The notes under the pieces were generated by a model. That model was not told the DNA's origin. It was given only the letters and a program-made list of their open reading frames with translations, and made no database searches. Below are positions 46,067-54,747 of a stretch of 64,000 bases of DNA, piece by piece. Position 1 is the stretch's first letter, and each line of letters begins with the position of its first letter. This stretch comes from Roseobacter sp. GAI101. GTDB lineage: Bacteria > Pseudomonadota > Alphaproteobacteria > Rhodobacterales > Rhodobacteraceae. The DNA lies in assembly GCF_000156335.1 (NCBI RefSeq), contig NZ_DS999213.1:2452747-2516746 (forward strand), given 5' to 3'. Made by a program: the position numbers and the translations under genes.

Positions 46067-46745
46067 AAACGTGGTGATCACCCAGGACGGGTTCACCCTG
46101 AGCGCTGATCTGTCGATTTCACCTGCCACGAAATACGCTGTCATCGGTCCATCGGGTGCGGGCAAATCGACGCTGCTAGGCGGGCTGTGCGGCTTCATCC
46201 CGATCACCAAGGGCAAATTGCTGTGGCAGGGAACTGACATTACCGACGCTGCCCCCGGTGCGCGACCCATGACGATGCTGTTTCAGGACAACAACCTGTT
46301 TCCGCATCTCAGCGTCTTGCAGAACGTCGGGCTGGGCCTGCGCCCCGACCTGCGGCTGTCAAAAGACGACAGGGCCAAGGTTGAAACAGCACTTTCCCGT
46401 GTCGGTCTCGCGGATCTGGCAACGCGCAAGCCGGGTGCCTTGTCAGGCGGACAGCAAAGCCGTGCCGCCCTCGCGCGCGTGCTGGTTCAGGCCCGGCCCT
46501 TGGTGCTGCTGGATGAACCGTTTGCCGCTTTGGGGCCTGCCTTGCGCAACGAGATGCTGGATCTGGTGCATGAACTGGTAACCGAAACCAAGGCCAGCCT
46601 GATCATGGTGACCCATGCCCCCGAAGACGTACGGCGCATCGCGGATCAGGTGATCTTTGTCGCGAATGGCCATGCCGCAGCGCCCCAACCGGCAGCCGCG
46701 TTGATGGACAATCCGCCACCGGAACTGCGCGCCTATCTGGGCTGA
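46053..46745 (+). CDS. thiQ: Thiamine ABC transporter, ATP-binding protein
   Basis: A 230-residue ABC ATPase: Walker A in IGPSGAGKSTLLGGL, Q-loop in MTMLFQDNNLFPHLSV, signature LSGGQQSRAALARVLVQARP, Walker B in LVLLDEPFAALGP and the H-loop in IMVTHAPEDVRRIAD. The order thiB-thiP-thiQ is standard. The gene ends head-to-head with the stop of the ExoD-like gene. Confidence 0.95.
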   Translation: MLTLENVVITQDGFTLSADLSISPATKYAVIGPSGAGKSTLLGGLCGFIPITKGKLLWQGTDITDAAPGARPMTMLFQDNNLFPHLSVLQNVGLGLRPDLRLSKDDRAKVETALSRVGLADLATRKPGALSGGQQSRAALARVLVQARPLVLLDEPFAALGPALRNEMLDLVHELVTETKASLIMVTHAPEDVRRIADQVIFVANGHAAAPQPAAALMDNPPPELRAYLG

Positions 46746-47333
46746 TCAAAAAACAACCACGTAGAATACCGCCGCTACGCTGATCATCGACAGATAGCCC
46801 AGCAGCACATAAAGCCCGTCGCGCGTGAACAGGCCAAAGGCGAACAACGCCACCGTCCCGCCCCCGAACGAGGACGCGAAGGGCACGAATTCGAGCAGTG
46901 GCCAGCCCATCGGCATGATCGTGCAGGTCAGCAAGGTCATCATCCGCATCGGGCCTGTCGTCAGGAACTGCAAGCGTTTGCCGGAATGGCGGTCAAAGAA
47001 CGCGCAGGGTTTGCGCAACCACCCGACCGCTGTCCGCAAATGCGACGACCCCAAGCGTTTGTTTAACAGGAATTCAGGCAGCCAAAGGCGTTTATTCCCG
47101 AAAAGCGCCTGCGCCGACAGAACGATCACCAGAACTGCGATAAAGCTTGAGACGCCGACCACACCGGACAGCGGCGACACCAGCAGCAGGGACGCCAGCA
47201 GGATCATCGGCGTGATCGACCGTTCACCGAATTCGTCCAGAACATCACGCAGGGCGACATCGTCGCTTGCCGCCGCGTGTTCCATCCCGTCCAGAAGATG
47301 GTTCAGACTGTTTTCATCGGCAGATCGCATCAT
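46746..47333 (-). CDS. ExoD-family membrane protein
   Basis: The 195 residues match the exopolysaccharide synthesis ExoD family: SLNHLLDGMEHAAASDDVAL, DEFGERSITPMILLASLLLV, then helices around GVSSFIAVLVIVLSAQALFG and PMGWPLLEFVPFASSFGGG. In Sinorhizobium exoD mutants are impaired in nodule invasion and alkali tolerance; the molecular function is unknown. ATG 47333 or the adjacent ATG 47330 is the start, which places it 10 bp after the epimerase gene. Confidence 0.87.
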   Translation of the reverse strand: MMRSADENSLNHLLDGMEHAAASDDVALRDVLDEFGERSITPMILLASLLLVSPLSGVVGVSSFIAVLVIVLSAQALFGNKRLWLPEFLLNKRLGSSHLRTAVGWLRKPCAFFDRHSGKRLQFLTTGPMRMMTLLTCTIMPMGWPLLEFVPFASSFGGGTVALFAFGLFTRDGLYVLLGYLSMISVAAVFYVVVF

Positions 47334-47343
47334 AGCCCCGGCT

Positions 47344-48198
47344 TCAGCTTTCCGAGGCCACCATGGCTGCCAACCCGACGCGGTAGGTCGGGAAGCTCGG
47401 TTGCCAACCCAACGCCTGTTTGATCCGGTCGTTCCGTACCTTTTTGCTTTCCGCATAGAAACTGCGCGCCATCGGGGTCATGTCCGCATCTTCGATGGCG
47501 ATGGCGGGTGACACGGGCAGGCCCAGCAATTCGGCGGCATGGGCGATAACGTCTTCGGGCGGGGCGGGGTCATCATCGCAAAGGTTGTAGATCGCACCCG
47601 GATCAGGGTGGTGCAGCGACAGGTCAAGCGCCTGCGCGATGTCTGCGACGTGAATGCGCGAAAACACCTGCCCGTCCTTGATGATGCGCCGTGCCGTGCC
47701 CGCGCGGACCTTGGCAAAGGGGCCGCGACCGGGCCCGTAAATGCCAGCCAGCCGAAAGATATGCAGGGGCAGATCAGGGATCGCCTGCCAGCGCGCCTCG
47801 GCGGCGACGCGGGCATGACCGCGCTTGGTGGACGGGGTCAAAGGCGTGGTTTCATCCACCCAATCGCCGCCATGATCGCCGTAGACGCCTGTGGTGGACA
47901 GATAGCCAAGCCAGCTCAGGTTGGGTGCGGCGCGGGCAATGTCGTCGGCAACCGCGTTCAGCACGGGATCACCGTCAGGCCCCGGCCCAGCAGAGACGAG
48001 GATATTCGGGACTTCGGCAATCAACGCGCCCAGATCGGCCCCCGGCCAGACGACGGGTTCAACCCCGGTTGCCGCAATTTCATCTGCGTTGTCGGCGCTG
48101 CGGGTGGTTCCCAGAATGCGCCACCCTTGCGGGATCAACCGCGCGGCCAACGCCCGTGCGCTGTAGCCGTGGCCGATGGAAAGAAGCGTCTTGTCCAA
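47344..48198 (-). CDS. NAD(P)-dependent epimerase/dehydratase (SDR family, YeeZ-like)
   Basis: A 284-residue SDR protein with a shortened nucleotide motif (LLSIGHGYSARALAARL), then YLSTTGVYGDHGGDWVDETT, PLHIFRLAGIYGPGRGPFAK and RIHVADIAQALDLSLHHPDP. It is close to the E. coli YeeZ type; no reaction is established. It lies 3 bp after the glycosyltransferase stop, so a joint role in surface sugar metabolism with the GT and ExoD-like protein is plausible. Confidence 0.85.
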   Translation of the reverse strand: MDKTLLSIGHGYSARALAARLIPQGWRILGTTRSADNADEIAATGVEPVVWPGADLGALIAEVPNILVSAGPGPDGDPVLNAVADDIARAAPNLSWLGYLSTTGVYGDHGGDWVDETTPLTPSTKRGHARVAAEARWQAIPDLPLHIFRLAGIYGPGRGPFAKVRAGTARRIIKDGQVFSRIHVADIAQALDLSLHHPDPGAIYNLCDDDPAPPEDVIAHAAELLGLPVSPAIAIEDADMTPMARSFYAESKKVRNDRIKQALGWQPSFPTYRVGLAAMVASES

Positions 48199-48201
48199 AT
48201 T

Positions 48202-49464
48202 CTAACTCCGATTCAGCGGCAGCGTGATCCGCTTGTCTTGTGGTAGCAGATCGTTCATCTGCGCAATATGTTCGGGCAGGCATTTGGTCATGAAATCATA
48301 CGTCTTGACCACATGTTCGCGCGCAGCAGGGCCAAGATGGGCGTATTTCGCGGGCGTGGCCAACACGTCAATCACCTGATCGGCCAAGGCTTGGGGGTCG
48401 AAGAAATCGAACAACAGACCGGTCTCACCATGGGTGATCGCCTCGCGGACCGGAGCCACGTCAGACGCCACGATCGTCGCCTCCATCGACATGGCCTCCA
48501 ACAGCGACCATGACAGCACGAAGGGCATCGTCAGATACAGATGGCAGCGGCTGATCTGGATGACCTTCTGGTAGTCGTCATAAGGCAGCTTGCCCAGAAA
48601 ATGCACCCGGCTCCAATCTATGTCCTTGCCGACTTCGGCCTCCATCTCGGCGCGCAGACCGCCGGGATGTTTGCTTTTGCCGCCATAGGAGGTGTCATTC
48701 CCCCCCAGCACCAACACCCGCGCATCGGGCCGTTCGCGCAGCAGTTTCGGCAGGGCACGCATAAAGACATGAAAGCCGCGGGTGCGTTCAAGGTTGCGGG
48801 TCACATAGGTGACGATTTCATCGTCACGGGTCAGGGCGCGGTCCAGCCGTCCCAGTTTCAGCTGCACATCGGGGTTCGGCTTTAGCTGATCAGTGCGGAT
48901 GCCGTCGTGGCAGACATAGAGCTTGTCATGAAAGCTTTGCGGGAACCGGTCGCGCTGCCAGAAAGTCGGGCTTAGCCCGATGTCGACCGTTTCGATATTG
49001 GCCAGCGGCACGGCGTTGCGCGCATGAAGCAGGAACGGCGTGTTCTCGGACACGGGTTCCTCGGGGTCAAAGCCCACCGGGCCGCCGCTGTCACTATAGT
49101 AATATTCGAAAAAGCCGATGATCGGCACGTCTTTCCAGACCTCCTTGAAAAAGGTCAGCTCGCCCCAGCCTATATGCCCCACCACGATATCGGGTCGAAA
49201 GCCTTCGGTCTTTTCGATCATCTTGGCCGCGCGGGCCGCCCCCAGACCGTTGCCCGCGGATTCCTCCCAATTCCGGGACAGGCCATAGGCGTCCTTGGCG
49301 GGCTTGTGATGGCTTTGGTAAATCCGGGTCTCGACCCCCTTGAAATGGGGCGGTTTCTGCCTCTGGGTCAGGAAATAGATTTGATGTTCGCCAGTGTCCG
49401 CCAGCCACTGCACCAGCTCGCGGTACTGGCCGGGCATGTTCTGGTGCACAAACATAATTTTCAT
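48202..49464 (-). CDS. Glycosyltransferase (GT4-like)
   Basis: A 420-residue GT-B glycosyltransferase. The N-terminus MKIMFVHQNMPGQYRELVQW and the C-terminal nucleotide-sugar region FVLSWSLLEAMSMEATIVAS with PVREAITHGETGLLFDFFDP match GT4 enzymes. The middle NLERTRGFHVFMRALPKLLR and RVLVLGGNDTSYGG are also typical. It lacks a signal or membrane segment and should act in the cytoplasm on cell-surface glycans. Start ATG 49464 is unambiguous. Confidence 0.9.
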   Translation of the reverse strand: MKIMFVHQNMPGQYRELVQWLADTGEHQIYFLTQRQKPPHFKGVETRIYQSHHKPAKDAYGLSRNWEESAGNGLGAARAAKMIEKTEGFRPDIVVGHIGWGELTFFKEVWKDVPIIGFFEYYYSDSGGPVGFDPEEPVSENTPFLLHARNAVPLANIETVDIGLSPTFWQRDRFPQSFHDKLYVCHDGIRTDQLKPNPDVQLKLGRLDRALTRDDEIVTYVTRNLERTRGFHVFMRALPKLLRERPDARVLVLGGNDTSYGGKSKHPGGLRAEMEAEVGKDIDWSRVHFLGKLPYDDYQKVIQISRCHLYLTMPFVLSWSLLEAMSMEATIVASDVAPVREAITHGETGLLFDFFDPQALADQVIDVLATPAKYAHLGPAAREHVVKTYDFMTKCLPEHIAQMNDLLPQDKRITLPLNRS

Positions 49465-49534
49465 CGGGGCCGCCTGGTTTCAGATGCTCGCCGCTCAGTT
49501 AGCGCGAGCACCGCGTTGTTTGCAAATAGTGACG

Positions 49535-50314
49535 TTATTTGCCCTTCCATACAGGGTCGCGTTTTTCGGTAAAGGCGCGGGCACCCTCCATCTGGTCTTC
49601 GGATGAATAAAGCGTGTCGATCGACGCCAATTGCCTGCCGGTGATGCGGTTCATCGCGTCCTGGAATTTTGAATCTTCGGCATCCCGCACGATTTCCTTG
49701 ATCGCGGCGTAAACCAGCGGCGGGCCAGAGGCCAAAAGCCGCGCCAGTTCCCAGGCACGGTCCAGTAATTGATCAGCCGGAACGATTTCATTAACCAAGC
49801 CCCAGCCTTTCGCCTCTTCGGCGTCGAACCAGCGGCCCGTCAGCAACAGCTCCATCGCGATGTGATAAGGGATGCGTTTGGGCAGCTTGATGCTGGCAGC
49901 GTCGGCCACGGTGCCGGACCGGATTTCCGGCAGGGCAAATGTCGCGTGGTCCGCAGCAAGGATCATGTCGGCGCTCAGCGCCAGTTCCAGCCCCCCGCCG
50001 CAGGCTATGCCGTTCACCGCAGCAATCACAGGCTTGTTCATGCCGCGCAATTCCTGCAACCCGCCGAAACCGCCGACGCCGTAATTGCCATCGACCGCAT
50101 CACCGTCAGCGGCCGCTTTCAAATCCCAACCGGGGCAGAAAAACTTGGGGCCCGCCCCGGTGATGATCGCGACCCGCAAATCGGGATTGTCGCGAAAGTC
50201 GCGAAACACCTCTCCCATCAGCCGCGAGGTTTCCAGATCAATCGCATTCGCCTTTGGGCGGTCCAGCGTGACCAGCAAGATGCTTCCATCGGTTTGGGTT
50301 TTGACAACACTCAT
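49535..50314 (-). CDS. CaiD-like enoyl-CoA hydratase (carnitinyl-CoA dehydratase family)
   Basis: A 259-residue crotonase close in pattern to E. coli CaiD: TLDRPKANAIDLETSRLMGE, LRVAIITGAGPKFFCPGWDL, NKPVIAAVNGIACGGGLELA and the ending FTEKRDPVWKGK. Both acidic residues expected in the active site, in GLELALSAD and FALPEIRSG, are present. CaiD hydrates crotonobetainyl-CoA; the substrate here could be another short enoyl-CoA. It is cotranscribed with the CoA-ligase gene 12 bp upstream. Confidence 0.88.
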   Translation of the reverse strand: MSVVKTQTDGSILLVTLDRPKANAIDLETSRLMGEVFRDFRDNPDLRVAIITGAGPKFFCPGWDLKAAADGDAVDGNYGVGGFGGLQELRGMNKPVIAAVNGIACGGGLELALSADMILAADHATFALPEIRSGTVADAASIKLPKRIPYHIAMELLLTGRWFDAEEAKGWGLVNEIVPADQLLDRAWELARLLASGPPLVYAAIKEIVRDAEDSKFQDAMNRITGRQLASIDTLYSSEDQMEGARAFTEKRDPVWKGK

Positions 50315-50326
50315 CGTGTATTCCTT

Positions 50327-52342
50327 TTACGCTTTGCGGATCAGCGCATCCACGGCAATGGCGGATGTCGTGGTGCAGATCAGCGGGTTGATCTCAACTT
50401 CGCTGATCGTATCCAGATGAGCAATCACATAAGCCTGCACCGACAAGACTGCGGCGATGACGGCAGGGATGTCAGCCCCCGGTTTGCCCCGATAGCCGTT
50501 CAAAAGCGGCGCAATCCGCAAGGCCTGCACCGCGTCGCCGATTTGCGTTTCGGTCACGGGCAATAGCAGCGACGTGGTGTCCTGCCATAGTTCTGTCAGA
50601 ACGCCACCCGCACCAAGGGTCAGCAAAAAGCCGTGCGCGGGGTCTCGGGTCACGCCGATCAACAGCTCTGCCACAGGATCGGTAATCATTTCTTCGACCA
50701 GAAAGCTGCCTGCCTGCATTCTGGCGGCCGCCGCTTCGACATCCTGCGGCTGCAGCCCGACGGCAACGGCCCCTGCTTCGGACTTATGCGCAAGGCCCTG
50801 CCCTTTCAGCACCACCGCGCCGCCAAAGGACAGCGCGATCCGCGCGGCTTCCTTGGGGGTTTGCGCCACCTGCCCCTGCGGGACACGCAATCCGAACCCC
50901 TGCAGCGCCGCCTTGGCCTCGGCCTCGGTCAACAGATGCGCATCACGTTCCGGCCCCGCAGGCAGCGGAGGCACCGGATCAGGATCCTGATCAAACGCCG
51001 CAGCTTCGGCCGCCAGGATCGCTTCGGTCAGGCCGCAGATCGGCGTCACCCCGCCAGCCAGCAGCCGATCCATAACGTCATGCGGCATCAGTTCAGGCAA
51101 GGTTGCAACCACAGCGACAGGCCTGCCCGACAAGGCACGCAGGTTCAGCGCGGCTTGCGTGGCGCATTCCCAATCGCTGGCATCCGTATGCGGGTAATCG
51201 ACGATCAATATCGTGAGACCGATGTGATCCGCTGCCATCGGCAGCCACGCAGCGGTCATTTTCGCGACGTCCCGCCAGACATAGGTGTTGTAATCCAGCG
51301 GATTGGACAACGCGACCATAGGGCCAAGCGCGTCTCTCAAGGCGCGGCCCTGCGCTTCGGTCAGCGGGGGGAACTCTACCTTGCGACCATGGGCGGTATC
51401 CGCGGCCAGGCTAGCCTCTCCGCCAGAGCAGCTGACCGATGAAAGCGCGCTTGATGGCAACCGCCCCTGACTGTGCAACAGCTTCAACGTCTCAAGAAAG
51501 CTCGGCAGGTCATGCAACCGCGCGATGCCCAGCCGTGTCAGCAACGCGGCAGCCCCCGCATCCCCGCCGGCAAGCGACGCGGTATGTGACACGGTTGCCT
51601 GCTGCGCCTGATCAGACGCACCGACCTTGAGCGCGATCAAGGGAATGCCTTGTTCCGCAGCCCTTAGCGCCAGGTCATGCCATAGCCCAAGGTCGGAAAA
51701 GCCTTCGATATGCAGGCCGATGGCCGTAACCCTTGGATCATCCAGCAACGCCAGTGCAATCTCGGCCTGCCGGGTTTGCGCCATGTTTCCGCACGTCACC
51801 ATATAGGCAATCGGCAGGCCGCGCTGCTGCATCGTCAGATTGATCGCGATGTTGGAAGACTGGGTCAGAATCGCGACGCCGGATTCAACCCGGCGGCAGC
51901 CATGCTGGTCCGGCCACAACAGCGCGCCATCAAGCGCATTGATGAAACCATAGCAATTAGGTCCAAGGATGGGCATGCTGCCCGCTGCCGCGACCAACTG
52001 CGCCTGCAAGTCACCCGCCAAGGCATCCTCGGCACGCGCCTCGGCAAATCCTGACGCAAAGCACACCGCCCCCCCTGCGCCGATACGCGCAAGGTCGCCG
52101 ACGACCGAGACGGTTGCCTGACGGTTAACCCCGACAAAAACAGCATCCGGTGCGTCAGGCAAATCTGCCAGCGACGCTACGGCTTGTATTCCTTCCACAA
52201 TACCCAACTTTGGATTCACGACATGGATCGCGCCTCCAAATCCCATCCGTTTGGTCTGCTTGATGATCTGCGCCCCCCAAGCACCGCCGCCGATCAGGGC
52301 AACCGATGAAGGACGCAGTAGTCTTGACAGGTCCCGTCTCAT
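50327..52342 (-). CDS. ADP-forming acyl-CoA synthetase (acetate-CoA ligase family, fused alpha-beta)
   Basis: The 671 residues contain a CoA-binding domain (RPSSVALIGGGAWGAQIIKQ to about 130), a ligase-CoA domain with the likely phosphohistidine in QATVSHTASLAGGDAGAAAL, and a C-terminal ATP-grasp domain (EAEAKAALQGFGLRVPQGQV onward, with VVLKGQGLAHKSEAGAVAVG). This is the NDP-forming type that activates an acid with ATP to give ADP. ATG 52342 fits the family start (MRRDLSRLLRPSSVALIGG). It probably supplies the acyl-CoA for the neighbouring hydratase and dehydrogenase. Confidence 0.87.
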   Translation of the reverse strand: MRRDLSRLLRPSSVALIGGGAWGAQIIKQTKRMGFGGAIHVVNPKLGIVEGIQAVASLADLPDAPDAVFVGVNRQATVSVVGDLARIGAGGAVCFASGFAEARAEDALAGDLQAQLVAAAGSMPILGPNCYGFINALDGALLWPDQHGCRRVESGVAILTQSSNIAINLTMQQRGLPIAYMVTCGNMAQTRQAEIALALLDDPRVTAIGLHIEGFSDLGLWHDLALRAAEQGIPLIALKVGASDQAQQATVSHTASLAGGDAGAAALLTRLGIARLHDLPSFLETLKLLHSQGRLPSSALSSVSCSGGEASLAADTAHGRKVEFPPLTEAQGRALRDALGPMVALSNPLDYNTYVWRDVAKMTAAWLPMAADHIGLTILIVDYPHTDASDWECATQAALNLRALSGRPVAVVATLPELMPHDVMDRLLAGGVTPICGLTEAILAAEAAAFDQDPDPVPPLPAGPERDAHLLTEAEAKAALQGFGLRVPQGQVAQTPKEAARIALSFGGAVVLKGQGLAHKSEAGAVAVGLQPQDVEAAAARMQAGSFLVEEMITDPVAELLIGVTRDPAHGFLLTLGAGGVLTELWQDTTSLLLPVTETQIGDAVQALRIAPLLNGYRGKPGADIPAVIAAVLSVQAYVIAHLDTISEVEINPLICTTTSAIAVDALIRKA

Positions 52343-52382
52343 GATAACCGCAAGACCAGAAGAGATTTTATGCCTTCGGCGA

Positions 52383-52403
52383 GGATATTTAAGAGCCAGA
52401 GAA
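52383..52403 (+). repeat. Intergenic repeat, copy C
   Basis: Motif GGATATTT-AA-GAGCCAGAGAA on the plus strand. The same 21-bp motif with a different central pair occurs on the minus strand at 52541-52562 and 37678-37699. Copies C and B face each other and enclose about 137 bp without a gene. Both are near GC-rich hairpins with GCGCAAGC cores. Confidence 0.7.
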
Positions 52404-52540
52404 GAGGGGTCCACCCCCTACCGCATTGCGCAAGCAGGGGGCTTCTCCGGCTACGGTCATCGGCGTCCCCGCCTGTACCGCCGGAAAAAGCTAAAACACA
52501 CATGCTGAATAAATCCTTAAAGCCACCCAAAGGCCCACAT

Positions 52541-52562
52541 TTCTCTGGCTCGAAAATATCCC
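52541..52562 (-). repeat. Intergenic repeat, copy B
   Basis: The minus strand reads GGATATTT-TC-GAGCCAGAGAA, directly after the terminator-like hairpins of the acyl-CoA dehydrogenase gene. The layout (GC hairpin then GGGATATTTT) is the same as after petR. Confidence 0.75.
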
Positions 52563-52570
52563 GGGGGGGA

Positions 52571-52600
52571 AGCGCGCAAGCGCTGGGGGGCTGGCCCCCC
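52571..52600 (-). terminator. Terminator hairpins after the acyl-CoA dehydrogenase gene
   Basis: Two adjacent stems, GGGGGG/CCCCCC (52585-52590 with 52595-52600) and AGCG/CGCT (52571-52574 with 52581-52584), are followed on the minus strand by a C-run and GGGATATTTTCG. They lie 32 bp past the stop codon. Confidence 0.6.
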
Positions 52601-52631
52601 TCCCACCCCGATGCCAAATGGCAGCGGAACA

Positions 52632-53792
52632 TCACGCGCCCAGCGCCCGCAACATATCACGGCTGATGATATGGCGCTGTATTTCGCTGGTCCCGTCCCA
52701 GATCCGCTCGACTCTTGCATCACGCCAAAATCGCTCGATCGGATAATCATCCATCAGGCCCATGCCCCCATGCAGTTGCAGCGTCGCATCTGTTACCCGG
52801 GCCAACATCTCGGAGGCATAGAGTTTGGCGCTCGCGATTTCACGATTTGCCGGCAGCCCTTTGTCCAGACGGTCTGCGGCAGCCAATGTCAGAAGGTCTG
52901 CCGCATCGATTTCGGTGATCATGTCGGCAAGCTGGAAACTCACGCCTTGGAACTTGCCGATCTTCTGGCCGAATTGTTCGCGCGTCGCTGCATAGTCCAA
53001 CGCATAATCGAACACCCGCCGCGCGCGGCCGACGGACATGGTTGCGACTGTAATACGCGTCGCATAAAGCCACGTGTTCATCACTTCGAAACCACCATCG
53101 ACCTCGCCCAAGACCTGTGCATCAGGCAGGCGGCAATCGTCAAATTCGAGGATCATGTTTTTGTAACCACGGTGGCTGACCGATTTATACCCGTCGCGGA
53201 TCGTGAAGCCGGGCGTGCCCCGATCGACCAAGAAAGCGGTGATCCGTTTCTTGGGCCCTTTGGGCGTTTCGTCTTCACCCGTTGCGATGAAGACGATGAT
53301 AAAATCGGCATGGTCCGCACCCGATATAAAATGCTTGGTTCCGTTGACCACCCAGTCGCCGCCGTCCCGCCTGGCCATGCATTTCATGCCCCGCACGTCC
53401 GATCCCGCACCCGGTTCGGTCATAGCTAGCGCATCCATCCTCTCGCCCCGCACAGCGGGCATCAGGTACCTGTCGATCTGGTCGCCCTCGCAGGCCATCA
53501 AGATATTCTGGGGTCGCCCGAAGAAGTGATTGAGCGCCATCGATCCGCGTCCAAGTTCACGTTCCACCAGTGCAAATTCAAGATGGTTCAGCCCCGCGCA
53601 GCCGACGCTTTGGGGGAAATTGCAGGCATAGAAACCCAGCTCAATCGTCTTGCGCTTGATCTCGTCCGCGATCTCCTTGGGGACTTCTCCGGTTTGTTCG
53701 ACCAGTGTTTCGTGGGGGTATATCTCTTTTTCTACAAAGCTGCGCACCGTGTCGGCGATCATCAGGTTCTCTTCGGAAAGGCCGTAATTCAT
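52632..53792 (-). CDS. Acyl-CoA dehydrogenase with Asp at the usual catalytic-Glu position
   Basis: A 386-residue flavoprotein of the acyl-CoA dehydrogenase family: ALAMTEPGAGSDVRGMKCMA, then WVVNGTKHFISGADHADFII, VGRARRVFDYALDYAATREQ and LHGGMGLMDDYPIERFWRDA. The C-terminal motif reads IWDGTSEIQRHIISR, where most family members have Glu in (Y/W)EGT. It probably oxidises a short or branched acyl-CoA for the adjacent hydratase. It ends before two hairpins and starts 24 bp after the aldolase gene. Confidence 0.92.
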   Translation of the reverse strand: MNYGLSEENLMIADTVRSFVEKEIYPHETLVEQTGEVPKEIADEIKRKTIELGFYACNFPQSVGCAGLNHLEFALVERELGRGSMALNHFFGRPQNILMACEGDQIDRYLMPAVRGERMDALAMTEPGAGSDVRGMKCMARRDGGDWVVNGTKHFISGADHADFIIVFIATGEDETPKGPKKRITAFLVDRGTPGFTIRDGYKSVSHRGYKNMILEFDDCRLPDAQVLGEVDGGFEVMNTWLYATRITVATMSVGRARRVFDYALDYAATREQFGQKIGKFQGVSFQLADMITEIDAADLLTLAAADRLDKGLPANREIASAKLYASEMLARVTDATLQLHGGMGLMDDYPIERFWRDARVERIWDGTSEIQRHIISRDMLRALGA

Positions 53793-53816
53793 TCCTGATC
53801 TCCCATGTGCCGGAAG

Positions 53817-54572
53817 TTAATGCGCATAGTTCGACCCTTCTTCATCCAGGATCGCCTTGAGCTCCGCCAGGTGGCGCGCGTCTTGTTCGGGGTAGGCCTC
53901 AAGCTCCTGCGCGGTCTTTTCCGCGATATCTTCCGGGATGCGGCGCAACGGCATTCCGGTTTGCAGGGCACGAATATACGTCTCGGCGGCACGTTCGAAA
54001 TAAAACAGGCGGTTGAATGTGTCGGCCACAGTGTCACCGATCACCAGCACGCCGTGGCTGCCCATGACCATGACCTTCTGCTTGGGGTCCGTCAGCAGCC
54101 CCGCACAGCGCGCGCCTTCGTCTTCGAAGGCCAGCCCGCCGTAGTCTTCGTCGATGACGATGCGATTAAAGAAGGTGCAGCAATTCTGGTCAATCGGGGG
54201 GAGGCGACTGTCTTGCAAGGTAGCCAGCACGGTCGCGTGGATCGAATGCACATGCATCACACATCGTGCGTGGGCACAGGCGCGGTGCACCCCGCCGTGC
54301 AAACCCCAGGCCGTGGGGTCGGGCGCGTCCGGGCCATTGAGCGTGTCGGGGTTATTGGCATCCACCTCGATCAGATCGCTGGCTTTGATCCTGCTGAAAT
54401 GCACCTGATTGGGGTTCATCAGGAATTTGGTCCCATCGTCATTCACGGCAAGGCTAAAGTGGTTCGCGACACCTTCGTGCATGTTCAATCGTGCAGTCCA
54501 GCGAAAGGCAGCGGCCATATCAACCCGCTCCTGCCAGTGGTCCATGTTGTGTCGGATGTGCGTTACACTCAT
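53817..54572 (-). CDS. Class II aldolase/adducin-family protein
   Basis: The 251 residues match the zinc-dependent class II aldolase/adducin fold: AAFRWTARLNMHEGVANHFS, FLMNPNQVHFSRIKASDLIE, the metal histidines in VMHVHSIHATVLATL and VMVMGSHGVLVIGDTVAD. Members cleave or epimerise sugar phosphates, but many catabolic homologues have unknown substrates. ATG 54572 follows AAAGGAGA; the upstream extension in the same frame overlaps the ade promoter. It is probably first in the minus-strand group ending with the CaiD-like gene. Confidence 0.87.
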   Translation of the reverse strand: MSVTHIRHNMDHWQERVDMAAAFRWTARLNMHEGVANHFSLAVNDDGTKFLMNPNQVHFSRIKASDLIEVDANNPDTLNGPDAPDPTAWGLHGGVHRACAHARCVMHVHSIHATVLATLQDSRLPPIDQNCCTFFNRIVIDEDYGGLAFEDEGARCAGLLTDPKQKVMVMGSHGVLVIGDTVADTFNRLFYFERAAETYIRALQTGMPLRRIPEDIAEKTAQELEAYPEQDARHLAELKAILDEEGSNYAH

Positions 54573-54747
54573 TTTCAGGTCTCCTTTTCGGGGGCAGACT
54601 GGACCGCATGCGGCGCATTTGTCACCCGAAAACTGCACATGATCCAAAGTCAGCCGATGGCTTCCGGATCGGGTGTCTTCGAATTCATCGACTTTGCGTG
54701 GTTTGCGCCGCCTTGAACCTCGTGCAATCTTCGTGTCAACGTCAGGC

